DNA of 64,000 nt. Origin: Beverwykella pulmonaria. Its lineage: Eukaryota; Ascomycota; Dothideomycetes; Pleosporales; Melanommataceae. The DNA is taken from NCBI GenBank assembly GCA_001599595.1, contig BCHH01000003.1, positions 4,335,537 through 4,399,536 on the forward strand, in the 5' to 3' direction. Positions within the stretch are counted from its first letter, which is position 1; every line of letters starts with the position of its first letter. Below the pieces are notes generated by a model. The model did no database searches. It saw only the letters and a list, made by a program, of their open reading frames with translations, and was not told the origin of the DNA. The position numbers and the translations under genes are program-made. Below are positions 13,784 to 24,122 of the stretch, one piece after another.

Positions 13784-16556
13784 GCTAATTTAGTGTATTT
13801 AGGCATGTTATATATCAATTCTACTCCAAAATACGTGCCAGCACGTAGTTTGCAATCAAACTCTTGTATCTAAATGTCCGTAGACCTTTTGCAGCATTGT
13901 AGCTGCAAGTGACATATCGTATACATCGAAAAAACGCTTTTGATCTACCCGGATTCTCGCTCAGCTAAGAATGTCAAAGTTATTTTCTGAGAAATCGCTT
14001 TCGCTAACAACGACTAGCGGGCCCCATAGAAAGGTTCTAATACCTAATTATCTCTAGCTTAAGACTCGATAAGTGAGCATCTAGAAATACAGCAGCAGAT
14101 TTGGATATCTAAGGATATATAGTGTTCAGAAACAGAACAAAACACGCAATGAGCGTCAGAAGCATACTTTTTCCTCTTTTCGACTATGCGGACTACACGA
14201 TGAAACACATATAAAGTAGAACATACAATCTCCACTCCACCATCCATGAGTCCATTAACGTACGACCTCAATATACTCTGTCCACAAAACACATGACTTC
14301 AAAAGTACATCTTCAAAGCCACTATTCTGATCTTACTTAGCAACAGATGCCCATTGTGTCTTCACCAAAGATTTACTCAAACATGTAAGTCTTCTTTTCT
14401 ACAAGCTATCCCCTCTCCTGTTTTCGTTATCACATTACTAACGACAAGCATCGTCTTCCCTGCTCAGAGCTTTCTATCAATACGTTTTTTAGTTCCATTA
14501 AGCGGAATTACTGAGCAGAGACAGGTGGTAACTGCCCACTATAATTCTACACGGTATCACTCTCAAAGAAAGCAAAAGGTAATAGGAGATAGCGGTGGAC
14601 CTGGAGCAATATTTCAGATATAAACAGACTCACGTAGTAGTAAACCTAAAGAATATACACAGTCGGGCATTACACAACATCCTCGTATATATAGTATTAT
14701 TTTCCCAATTCCAAATAATTCTTCAAATACACCAGAAGCCTCCTTTCCGTGTAAATCGTCGAGGTGTGGGCAAAGAAAGTTCCTTCTAGCAGGCACAGAA
14801 GCTAACACAAGTTACTACTCGAGTCTTTTTCGTCCCCGCTGAGACAAACTATCTAACCCGTACGTTCCTTCGTCCAGACCACACAGCCAAGAGCGACAAA
14901 ACAGACCAGATCCTCCAAAGTCTAATCCTCTGTTACTTTTAACACACGTGTCCGGCACGGCAGCTACATAGTACTCACTCACCTCAAATTCCACTGAGAG
15001 GAGAAGAGAGAAGCAACACTGAGTCCCTATTCAAGCACCATATCCGCACAAGCATAAACTCAGTAAATCGCATCGTCTCACCCCTGATCCGTTCCCCCCC
15101 AAAAGAAGCTAGTATAAAAGCAAAAGACTAATAGAAACTCTACATTGCGCAACACATGGGCATCTGCATACAGTTAACCCCGTACCAGCACACGTACCTA
15201 TGTTTAATTTCAACCAAGAAACAAACCGACTACAAAACTATACGACCATTGATCCATCTCAAGGGAGACAAGGGAAAACCCGCACGCTAAAAAAATATCA
15301 ACGAACTCGCCACAGCAGTAGAAAACCAACCCAACAACACCATTCTCTGCCCTTCGTACATCAAAGTATGTACATCTTCCTACCATACTCCCGTCGGGCT
15401 TCACCAACCTACAACCTCCGTCCTCCGTCCACGTGCCCACCCACTCGGCCCCGGACCTTCCGCCATCCGTACAATGACATACTCCGCCATCCACATCACA
15501 TCACTAATCCCTCACTAATCTTTACCTCACCGCATCCGGCATATCACGCTCCCTCCCTTCTTCCTTTGCCAAGCTTTCCCATCGCCTCGTATTGTTTTCG
15601 TGTGTTTCGTAACTCGTATTCTTTCGCGAACTCCGCTTTTCCACCACCATGTGCATCACTACAGCCTTGATCGCGAATTTGCGAAGGTTTTGGCCAGCGC
15701 ATCCCATCTGCTGTTCATGAATCATGCCATCATGGACGTATTTACTGTAGGCAATGCTTTCGCAAACAACTCTGTATGCGGAATGGGCATGGGTATGGAC
15801 GCCATTACCAGGAAGGTACTTGGCAACCCCACATGTTGAAGAAAATTCAATCGAGGTATTGGAAATGACAGCTGGGATGCATTGCATGTGACAATACAAT
15901 ACTGCAGATCATGCGTACCTACCTCGCCATGTCTAACTTTGCCTAGCTGCCATATCAAACGTTGGCTGACGAGATGCTCATCTCATCCGGCGGATCCGGT
16001 GTCCATCTAGCTAGTGTGGAACCTCACTTCCCTATTGGGATATCTCCAGTGACTGACATGACTGCAATGCTTATTCCCTGACACGCTTCTGAGGACGTAG
16101 TAAACGACGGACAATACTCAATGCACGCCGATTTATTGTGAATATATACATTCCAGAATATCCAAGAGGGTGTGTGAAATAGTACCAAAGTCACAACAAA
16201 TAACTGCTAGCAAATAATCGCTGGAAAGGGGGGGTATATAGTCGAGCACATACATATTGACAAGCGAAGTAGAGAAGGGAGGCTACGAAAACCGTAATGG
16301 CGAGAAGAGAGAGAAAGAGAGAGGGACAGGAAGATGGAGAGGAAAAGAAGACAGACATGAAGATAATGACTGATACGGCAATAAACCCTCCCGCAGGGGA
16401 CCAGCCACCCAAATACCCAAATTTTTGTTTAACACCAGTAAATGCTATTGAAAATCATTCCAGTCTTTCCCATGAACACCAGACAGACAACAATGTGGCT
16501 GTCATGCAAGAGAATGCGAACCAAAGAAATCTGGTGTATAGAGAATGTAGTAGAAA
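13784..16556. other. AT-rich intergenic region
   Basis: No gene can be supported. Short open frames appear, including a Pro/Ser/Arg-rich one at 15200-15670, but they lack family motifs and splice partners. The right end is the 3' flank of the minus-strand gene that stops at 16557. A purine-rich GA tract lies at about 16300-16345. Confidence 0.45.
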
Positions 16557-18497
16557 TCAGCTCTTCTCCTTGCGTCCGAACATGCCTCTGAAGCACTGCT
16601 TGAGTCGCTCACTCTTTTTCGGGCCATCTCGTTCAACTTCTAAGCTTCGGTTTTTCTCCTTGCCCTTCGACTTTTCTTGCTTGCGTTTTGCCTTCTCCTT
16701 CTTTCCGTTCAGAATGACCAGACTTGTGGGTCTCGTCTTAAGACCTGGTCGGTCTACGACACCTGAATCCCACAAACCCGCAGTCGTTACTGGGTTGTAG
16801 GCTGACTGTGATTTGGCAGCCCTAGGATCTATCGATGCGGGCGAAGGCGAACGGAGCTCTGAAGGAGGTTCAATTATCTTGATGGGTGGAAGATTTGGGC
16901 CAGTTGGCTGTAATGGGGAGTCTGGTAGCACAAGCTCTTTGATTCGCAGCAATTCTGTGCTACGCTTGATTTGCCTTTCTTCTTCCGTCTCTGGAAGGGC
17001 TTGGTCTTCAAGTGCCAGCCCAAAGCGCTTACGAGTACTACCCGTCTTGGGGTTGAAGTCTGCGTTACCCGTGGAATTGGAGCGACCAGAGCGAGTCTTG
17101 ATACGAGGCGATGCGGTAGGAGAAGTCTGAGTAGAGACGGGAGAGGAAATAGAATTGGAGCTGGCGTTACGGTGGAGCTTTTGGGTGCCAGTCCTAAAAA
17201 TCCTTGGGAGAGTGCGGCGGTTCTCATCAATTGTAGAGGCAGGAGAGGCCGAACGAGGAGATTCAGCAAATGATATGCTTCGAGAAGGCGCGGTTGGGCG
17301 GAATGTTGCAGAGGTGCTCAATGTTGGAGGACCGTTTGGTTTAACCCAGGAAGAATACGGCGACCAACCTTCCGAAAAGGCAACCCAGATTCCAGAGATG
17401 ACAATGAATCTCCGCAGCGTGTCGTCAGTCTTGACAGCGAGACGGTCACTGGCATAATCTAAGTATGAACTTGGGTTGCTGATACTGGAGGGAGTTGCCA
17501 AGGGAGTTGTGAGGCCGGATGGAGGATAGCTAGGGGTAGGTGGCGATGTAGCCGAGGGCATTGCATACGAGTCCAAGACGTCAATGTTGGTTCGAGTCAT
17601 GCTCGCGATGACGGGGTGACGTCGAGAGCTGGCGCTGATTGTGCTGAAATTGAATTTCTTATCCTCTGAAATGGGCGAAGCCTGGGAAGACGATGCACGG
17701 CGAGCATGTGCTGCCTTTGGTACCCAGCGGGACTTGAGCGAAAGGCCATGCTCATCCGTGCAGCCAAACTCGTAGCCGCCATTGGGCAGGTTCGTAACCT
17801 CCCAGCATGCCCCATCGTTCATCAAGACCTCCGTCTTGATGCTGGCGCCCTTGTCATCTTTGGCGGGGCAGATGATTCCAACGACATCCCTCCCGCCCCA
17901 CCGCTCGTCGTCCGACTTGCTGTCATCATCCCTGGCTCCGTATTCTTCTGCCTTGACAATCAGGAGATCGTTGGGGCACAGCTTGTCTCTGCTCTTGCTG
18001 TAGAATGTGCGGGCCAGGCGGCGGGTGGAGCGTGGAGCGAGCAGGGAGAAGGGAATGACTTCATAGACGGGTTTCGGACGACGTGAGGGCACGACTTGGT
18101 GCAGCTGTAGCAGGACTTTGGGGCGAATGTGCAGCTTCGGGCGGGTGGTGGTGGGCGGCTGGGCGAGGTTGTAGGTGGTCTTGGGGCGGGGGGCTCGTTT
18201 CTTCGGCTTTTCGTCGTTGGACGCAACGCTACTCGACGAGGCACGCCGTGAGGCAGTAGGGGACGTAGCGGGCGCTTCGAGATCGGGGGTCATGAGGGGT
18301 TGGGGGGGAGGTTCGGGGGTGTCGGCCGGCGATGTCTCGCTGGCTGCAGTCTGCTTTCGCAGCGCGGAGAGCACAGAGAGAGGCATCTGTGAGAGGAAGG
18401 AGCCATTGTTGGTGGGCGAGGGAGAGGGGCGCGGCGAGGAGTGGTCAGGACCGGAGTGTTTGGCTGCGGCGGTGGTGGTCAACATATCCAGCAGCAT
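16557..18497 (-). CDS. Conserved fungal protein of unknown function
   Basis: Intronless frame of 646 residues from the ATG at 18497. The same frame extends to 18614, but the segment upstream looks like leader, so I prefer 18497. A basic Pro-rich N terminus precedes a folded-looking block at about residues 110-260, with KPVYEVIPFSLLAP, RTFYSKSRDKLCPNDLL, DVVGIICPAKDD and NDGACWEVTNLPNGGYEFG. A short hydrophobic segment FIVISGIWVAF follows near residue 370, then a Ser/Pro/Thr-rich region, and the protein ends in a strongly basic tail full of KEK and RKQ. The ordered blocks look conserved in filamentous ascomycetes as I remember them, but I know no function. The single hydrophobic stretch may be a membrane segment. 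Confidence 0.75.
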   Translation of the reverse strand: MLLDMLTTTAAAKHSGPDHSSPRPSPSPTNNGSFLSQMPLSVLSALRKQTAASETSPADTPEPPPQPLMTPDLEAPATSPTASRRASSSSVASNDEKPKKRAPRPKTTYNLAQPPTTTRPKLHIRPKVLLQLHQVVPSRRPKPVYEVIPFSLLAPRSTRRLARTFYSKSRDKLCPNDLLIVKAEEYGARDDDSKSDDERWGGRDVVGIICPAKDDKGASIKTEVLMNDGACWEVTNLPNGGYEFGCTDEHGLSLKSRWVPKAAHARRASSSQASPISEDKKFNFSTISASSRRHPVIASMTRTNIDVLDSYAMPSATSPPTPSYPPSGLTTPLATPSSISNPSSYLDYASDRLAVKTDDTLRRFIVISGIWVAFSEGWSPYSSWVKPNGPPTLSTSATFRPTAPSRSISFAESPRSASPASTIDENRRTLPRIFRTGTQKLHRNASSNSISSPVSTQTSPTASPRIKTRSGRSNSTGNADFNPKTGSTRKRFGLALEDQALPETEEERQIKRSTELLRIKELVLPDSPLQPTGPNLPPIKIIEPPSELRSPSPASIDPRAAKSQSAYNPVTTAGLWDSGVVDRPGLKTRPTSLVILNGKKEKAKRKQEKSKGKEKNRSLEVERDGPKKSERLKQCFRGMFGRKEKS

Positions 18498-20352
18498 GAC
18501 TCCCGCTATAGGTCGCAACCTGGCATGCTGGGAGATGTCAGTGTGGGTGAGAGAGCAGTATGGGAGCGCTATGTGTCGACGATGAAGGTGAGACAGCTTC
18601 CAGCGCCTGCCCACGGAGCGGGCAGGCGTGGCTTTAAGGCTGTGCGCGTGGAGGAGAGGAGAGAGTATGAGAGGTGTTCGTATAAGCCAGCTTACCGGTA
18701 CGAGGGAGCGGGTCTAACCTCGCCTTGGAAATCAGCCCTGGAGGCGCTAGAACTGATTAGATTATGCAGGGATTGGGACGACCTCTTGGTTGATGGTTCG
18801 GGGTTCAGCAATGGATGTTCTGGATGTCTCTGGCATACGGGCAACCAAGGCGAGCAGAACCCCTCATGGTTCTGACGACTGCGTCCTCGTGGTGGCCAAG
18901 GGGTAGTATGTGAGTTTTTGTCCGACGAAGCGATGAGACAGTGGCTTTCGCAGCGCAAAAATCCGTCGCGGGGCCAATTCACCTTGGCGCCGCCGTGCAT
19001 TAATTCGAGAAAGTCGGTGATTTATGACAGCCCGCTAAAGCAATTCTGGCAAAAGGAGCAGGGGATGCTTCGGCCCCGGGGAGTACTAGAGGCGCACGTC
19101 AGAAGCATCGAAGCGTCGAAGCGTGGGAGCAACGTGTTGGTATGTTGGCTGCATGTCTGGTGTATCGAGCGGTCGAAATTCATAACCGTGGCATTGGAGC
19201 GCAGGGGCTGAAACTTTACTGCTCGATCCGGTCAGGGCCAGGCTGACAGCGCTCTGATTGGCTGCGGGGTGTTTGTTTCGTAAAGCCGGCATTTTGCATG
19301 ACGGCGCAGACCCATGTTTCTCATGTACCGTTTGCTACTTCGCTACTTTCTCCTAAACGGTTTATATTTAGGAATCCCGCTGCCAGCTGGGGTTGATCAG
19401 CATCCGTGACCACGCTGCTGGACTACGCTTCTACATCCAGTATGGGCTTTTTGGCTGCTTATCTCTCAGCGTGGTAGAGGGAATCGCGAGAGTCAGTGGC
19501 TGCCATGTGTATTGATGGACGAGGGCGCCTGGATTCGCTCGACGAAGCCGAGTAAGAATCCCAACCAACTTCCGCTCGCATCCGACGGGCCATGGATGAA
19601 CATGTGCTCCGTCGCATGCGAAGGCAGACATCGAAGGAGCTGGGTTCGCAAACCCGCGGCCGTCATTGGCGCAGAGGGAGGACGGACCTTTAGGCGGGAT
19701 ATATCAAACATGCCTCCGCAACAGGGTGAGGAAATTGATAATGACGCCCATATGTCTTTCCCTCACTGACCTCCTAGGCGCGGCGGAGTGCCCCTCGGAC
19801 TCGCCGCGCATATGCAATTTTTAGGCCCGTGGACACTGAACCGCAATGTTGAAATCGCAGTCTGAGACTATGCCAAACTGAATGCGCAAGAACGGAGTTT
19901 GTCTGCCAGCTGGCGGAGTATCTCTGCCATGGAAGCGAGAGCCACTGCGCTGCTGCGGCTGTCAAACCCTAATTTCTGGCGTTTTCACCGCCCCAGTGCC
20001 GAGTGCGCACCACCTCACCTCACCTCACCTCACGCTTGCACGCTGCATCGTCAACTGCATCTGCCCCGCATTCCCCCTCGCATTCCCATCGCGCCTGCAT
20101 TTCGACGAGCTTTTCTTTTTGCTCGCGGCCGTTTTTTGCAACCGATCCGCTCCGCTGTCGCCCGTAACCCGTGCGTCGGATCTTCCAAGTTGCGAGGGCC
20201 GAACGTCAGCTGGACGAACACATTGTGCAAAAAATACGGACGCACCACGGCCGTAAGTGTACTCTGGCGCCCTGATTGCAAAAGACGCCGAATACCAGCG
20301 AATCGTACATGCGAGCGCCTCTCTCGTCAGCCAGCCCAGACCTCAAGCCACC
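18498..20352. other. Divergent promoter region
   Basis: Intergenic DNA between two divergently transcribed genes (minus gene starting at 18497, plus gene starting at 20353). A short tandem CACCT/CTCAC repeat lies at about 20009-20034. Open frames here are short and overlap on both strands, and I support none as genes. Confidence 0.5.
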
Positions 20353-22747
20353 ATGGTTTCGGACGAGGAAAGCACTTTCCGCAATCATGAATGCACTAGT
20401 GGACCAGCCGACACAGACCACCCAGCTGAAGCCCTCCTGGTCTGGTTCTCTCATAACAAAGGTTGGTTAAACCCTCACGTGAGAGTCATCTTCGACGACT
20501 CGTGCGGCTTCCACGTCGTCGCCACAAAGGACTTGAGCTCTCCGACGGTGGCAAGATGCCCTCTGGCCCTCACCCTCTCCTACCTGTGTCTCGATCACAG
20601 TCAAGATGTGGTGCCTCATGTCCACAGCCCTCTCCAGAAGTGCCTGGGGAAGGTCCCCGACTATGTGCTAAACTATCTTTTTCTCATTGAGCAGCGCTGT
20701 CTTGGAGAGGAGTCACTATGGCACCCCTATATTGCCTGTCTGCCTGGGCCGGAGACAATGGCCACTCCCCTATGGTTTACCGACGAGGATATGAAATACC
20801 TCCAAGGTACCAATCTGATGCAAGCCACCAGCGACAGACAAAGGCGTCTACGGGAACAATGGACCAATGCCCAAAATGTCATGAAGGAGTCTAGCATCGC
20901 CATTCCTAGCGAATTCAACTAGTAAGTTGAACCAGAATAAGCGCTACGTACAGAGCAAGGCTATGATCAGATATGCCAACTACCTCGAAGAGAGCATTGT
21001 GAAGACAACAATGGGTCCACCAACATTGTTGTGGCTTGTGCGCCGCCTGCTCGACTACACACATCAACCGGTGACTGTGAGATATGCGTTATGAAGCATA
21101 TTCCTGACCAGGTCTAGTCGCGCTGACCAAACCTAGTGACCTGTTTCGCTGGGCCGCCACCATCATGACATCGCGGGCCTTCATTTCTGATCACATTCTC
21201 CCAGATAGGCCCACTTTCCCCATCCTTTTTCCCGTTGTCGACATTCTAAATCACTCAGTCGAGGCGAAAGTGGAGTGGGACTTCAACCCATATCAAGATT
21301 TTGCGCTCAAGATTCTCGAGGATGTGAAGGAAGGTGACGAACTATACAACAACTATGCCCCCAAGCAGAACGATGAACTGCTCATGGGCTATGGGTTTTG
21401 TATCCCGGACAACACCATGGAGCAGTTCGCTATCCGAATGATGATTCCTCCTGAGATTATGCACGAAGTTAGTGGAAATACTGAGCTCGATCGAGAAATG
21501 ATGCCCTTTGGGATGCCAAAGTCTTGCTTAGACGGCGACCAGATGAAGCAGCAGCACTTTCTACGTGTTCGCGACCATCCTCTTGGACGCTATGAAAACA
21601 TCATACCCTATTTCCAAGGCTTCGCTCCATATCTCGTACACACGAGCTTCCTCGTGGCTCTACATGCCCGGCAAATGAAGCTTGCTGATGTTACGCTTCC
21701 CAATCCTGGAGCAAGGATATTCTTGGGCACACTGAAGACCTTGTACCAGGCAGTCCAGAATCGATGCTTACGTCTTCCCCTCTCGATGCCATTTCTCCCT
21801 GCATCGGGAAATGACAAGCAAAAGTACGCAACCATCTACCGAAACGGCCAAGCCAAAATCATCCACACGATGCGTCTCGAGCTCAAGACAGTGCTGGAGA
21901 GGATACGAGTACACAACAAAGTCAGCGCTAAGCCAGCCATCATCACGACAACCGAAGCGCTCTTTGCCTTCAAGGCAGACTTCCCCGACCACTACCAGGA
22001 CTTTAAGAATGCCATTCTTTTACAGTGGGGAATTGAAATCCGGAACTCGACCGATTACGCAAGCGATGTAGCCGGAGCAGATGTCGAGGACTTGGTCTGG
22101 GTGCTTCTGCTTATCGTTTTCGCTACTATCACGCTGTCAGTTTATTTATTTCTCTGTCGATATCAGACATATCTTGGTATCTATCACACGTTGGTAGCAG
22201 AATAAGTTGACCCCGAACACCAACAAAACAGACTTGCGAACTCCACGATCCTATTCCCACAAATCAAGTAGCCGTACTAACACCCCCCAGAACATCCTTC
22301 CACGACACCTTAATTCACACCTGGATCCAAGACCTCTTCTCCTCGTACCCGCTTCCCTCTCTCCCCACATCCTCTTCCTCTTCCTATCCCGACCAAAACT
22401 ATACACATATCCACCGTATCCTCCGCAAACTCTCAAAACGCGGCTCCCCAACCTTCGCCGCCGTCGCCGCTGTCGACTCCCTCGGCTCCAGTCTTCCCTC
22501 CACTCCCAACGAGCCAGAACCAGACAGCGTAAAAGGAATGCCGGGCTACCACGGCCCCATACGTCATCTTAGGGAGAAACTCATCCTCTGGGCCCTGCAC
22601 GTCGTTGCTACAGAGCGGCTCGAGCTCCCCGACCGCGAGAACGAGGCTTTGACAAGACAGTGCATGTACATGCGGCCGTGGCACCCCGACCATGGGGATG
22701 AAGCGTGGATGTTCGAAGAATCCGATATCATTACGGCAGAGGAGTAG
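20353..22747 (+). CDS. SET-domain protein lysine methyltransferase (SETD/Rubisco-LSMT type)
   Basis: Three exons, 20353-20921, 21137-22135 and 22291-22747, give 674 residues. The start has a near-ideal context (GCCACCATGG). Intron 1 joins a split Tyr codon to yield NYDLFRWAATIMTSRAF, a conserved SET-region block. Intron 2 has a clear branch site (TACTAAC) and restores frame into TSFHDTLIHTW. SET motifs include FPVVDILNHS (the NHS substrate/AdoMet element) and DELYNNYAPKQNDELLMGYGF, with the catalytic-site Tyr. The long region after the SET domain fits the helical substrate-binding domain of this class, which methylates lysines, often on non-histone proteins. A hydrophobic stretch (VWVLLLIVFATITL) lies just before intron 2 at about residue 510-523. 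The target is unknown. Exon chain is well supported; family is firm. Confidence 0.85.
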
Positions 22748-23185
22748 AGTAATATAGAGGAGAGGAGAGTAACCTAGACTGGGTAAAACTTAACATGGCA
22801 CAATGCAGCACATGTTGTCCATTTCTTTTTCCATTTTATTGCTCGCTCAATATAAGCGTCCGAGATCTACTACTGCCCCCCCTGGTACATGGAAAACCCA
22901 TAGCATGCTATCACAGTCTATAGCATCACACAAAGCACACCTCAGCCAGCATTCAGACAACCAAAGGTAAACATGCAACACTGGATTCGGACATCTATAT
23001 ACACCATCCCTCACCTCTTCGCACGAGATAGAAAACTAGTCATCCTGCTTCCAAAACGCCAGGCACTTACGCCACTGGTATTACATCCTTTGCTTACCAC
23101 CCACTCAGCCAAAGAGAAGAAGACAGAATGCGTTAATGAAGGAACTGTACAAAGCAACACCGGGCCATGATTGGAAGCAGTCCCT
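22748..23185. other. Convergent intergenic region
   Basis: 3' flank of the SET gene on the plus strand, and probably of a minus-strand transcript ending near 23186. AT-rich, with no recognisable gene. Confidence 0.4.
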
Positions 23186-23994
23186 CACAGGTTGATCTTG
23201 ACATATAAGGGCTTGGTCCCTTGTTCTTTGACCCCAATGAGTGGAGGCTGCGTTGCTACAGGGACTCTGGTCGGAGGAGCGGGTTCTGGAACCTTGATCG
23301 TCGGAACCCTTGCTGGGGTGCCGTAGCAACTCAGGTCAGCGGCGTTGGTGCATTGTCCTCCACTTTCTGATCCTTCAACTCCTGAATGACACCCGGTCCA
23401 GCCTCAGAGCTGCCAAGGCCGTGTCTCTAGGGGGCAGATGTTGGTTCCTCACATACAACAGCTATTAGTTACTGCGACGGGGCCAGCAGTAGGCTCTTTT
23501 GCAAGGTGCTGAGTGGGTTGGCGGCTTGGTGGCTCTACACTTCGTTGTACGACGGGTGCAGATGATTTCGGAGGTTCCTCTACGATACGCTGAGGGGGCT
23601 GTCGGCTTCAAGGTTCCACGATATGCTGAGTGGGATGTTGATATGGAGGCTCTACGCTACGCTGAACTATGGGCGTACCCAGCTTCAAAGGGGACAACCG
23701 TGGACGCCGTGGGCGTTTTGCTTGGACGTCTAACCGCAAATTGCTGACGAAGTTCCATTGTTGTGGCTCATATTCAGGCTCCACCTTCCTAACGATAGAC
23801 AGAGGTGAAGGTTCTTTAGAAGAACGCTTGCGCCGCCACTTGAGGCAACGCCATAGGGCGAGGCGAGTGCGATTGCAGTAATGATCAGTAATCAAGTGTA
23901 CGTAACAATAGTGCACGAGCGCCCGTTGGATGTGGAAGATAATGATAATGCGTATAACGTGGGATTCCTGCTTCGATGCAGGGGAACATATCAC
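23186..23994 (-). pseudogene. Possible proline-rich tail gene, broken or misread
   Basis: On the minus strand one frame reads WRCLKWRRKRSSKEPSPLS, then a basic/proline-rich stretch with the repeat-like pieces VQRSVEPPYQHPTQHIVEP and VQRSVEPPSRQPTQHLAKEP. An in-frame TGA at about 23608 splits the repeats, yet the frame stays open and similar in style beyond it to about 23460. A second piece, ending in PLYVKINL and a stop near 23186, also looks coding and lies in another frame. This could be the cytoplasmic tail of a small membrane protein, a decayed gene, or a gene with introns I could not place. No start codon or upstream exon could be fixed. Function unknown. Confidence 0.3.
23510..23690. 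repeat. Imperfect tandem repeat of about 40-60 bp
   Basis: The strings CTACGATACGCTGAG, CACGATATGCTGAGTGGG and CTACGCTACGCTGAA recur in diverged copies. Related GAGTGGGTTGGCGGCTTGGTGGCTC and GAGTGGGATGTTGATATGGAGGCTC blocks accompany them. On the minus strand they encode the VEPP...PTQH repeats of the doubtful proline-rich frame. Confidence 0.5.
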
Positions 23995-24122
23995 TCACGC
24001 AAAGAATGCCACCTGGTATTAGACCGCCCATACGCCTCATTTTTTTTTTCTTCTTCTTGCGTTCTTTGTCGTCAGCCTGTTTTGCTTTCGGTCAAGAAAG
24101 GGCCTCGGTGGTGGAAGTCCAC

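Noticed and set aside
12840..13910. Terminal inverted repeats for the Tc1 relic
   Set aside because: Weak matches such as ACAATCAA/TTTGATTG occur on both sides, but none is long enough or flanked by a clear TA duplication.
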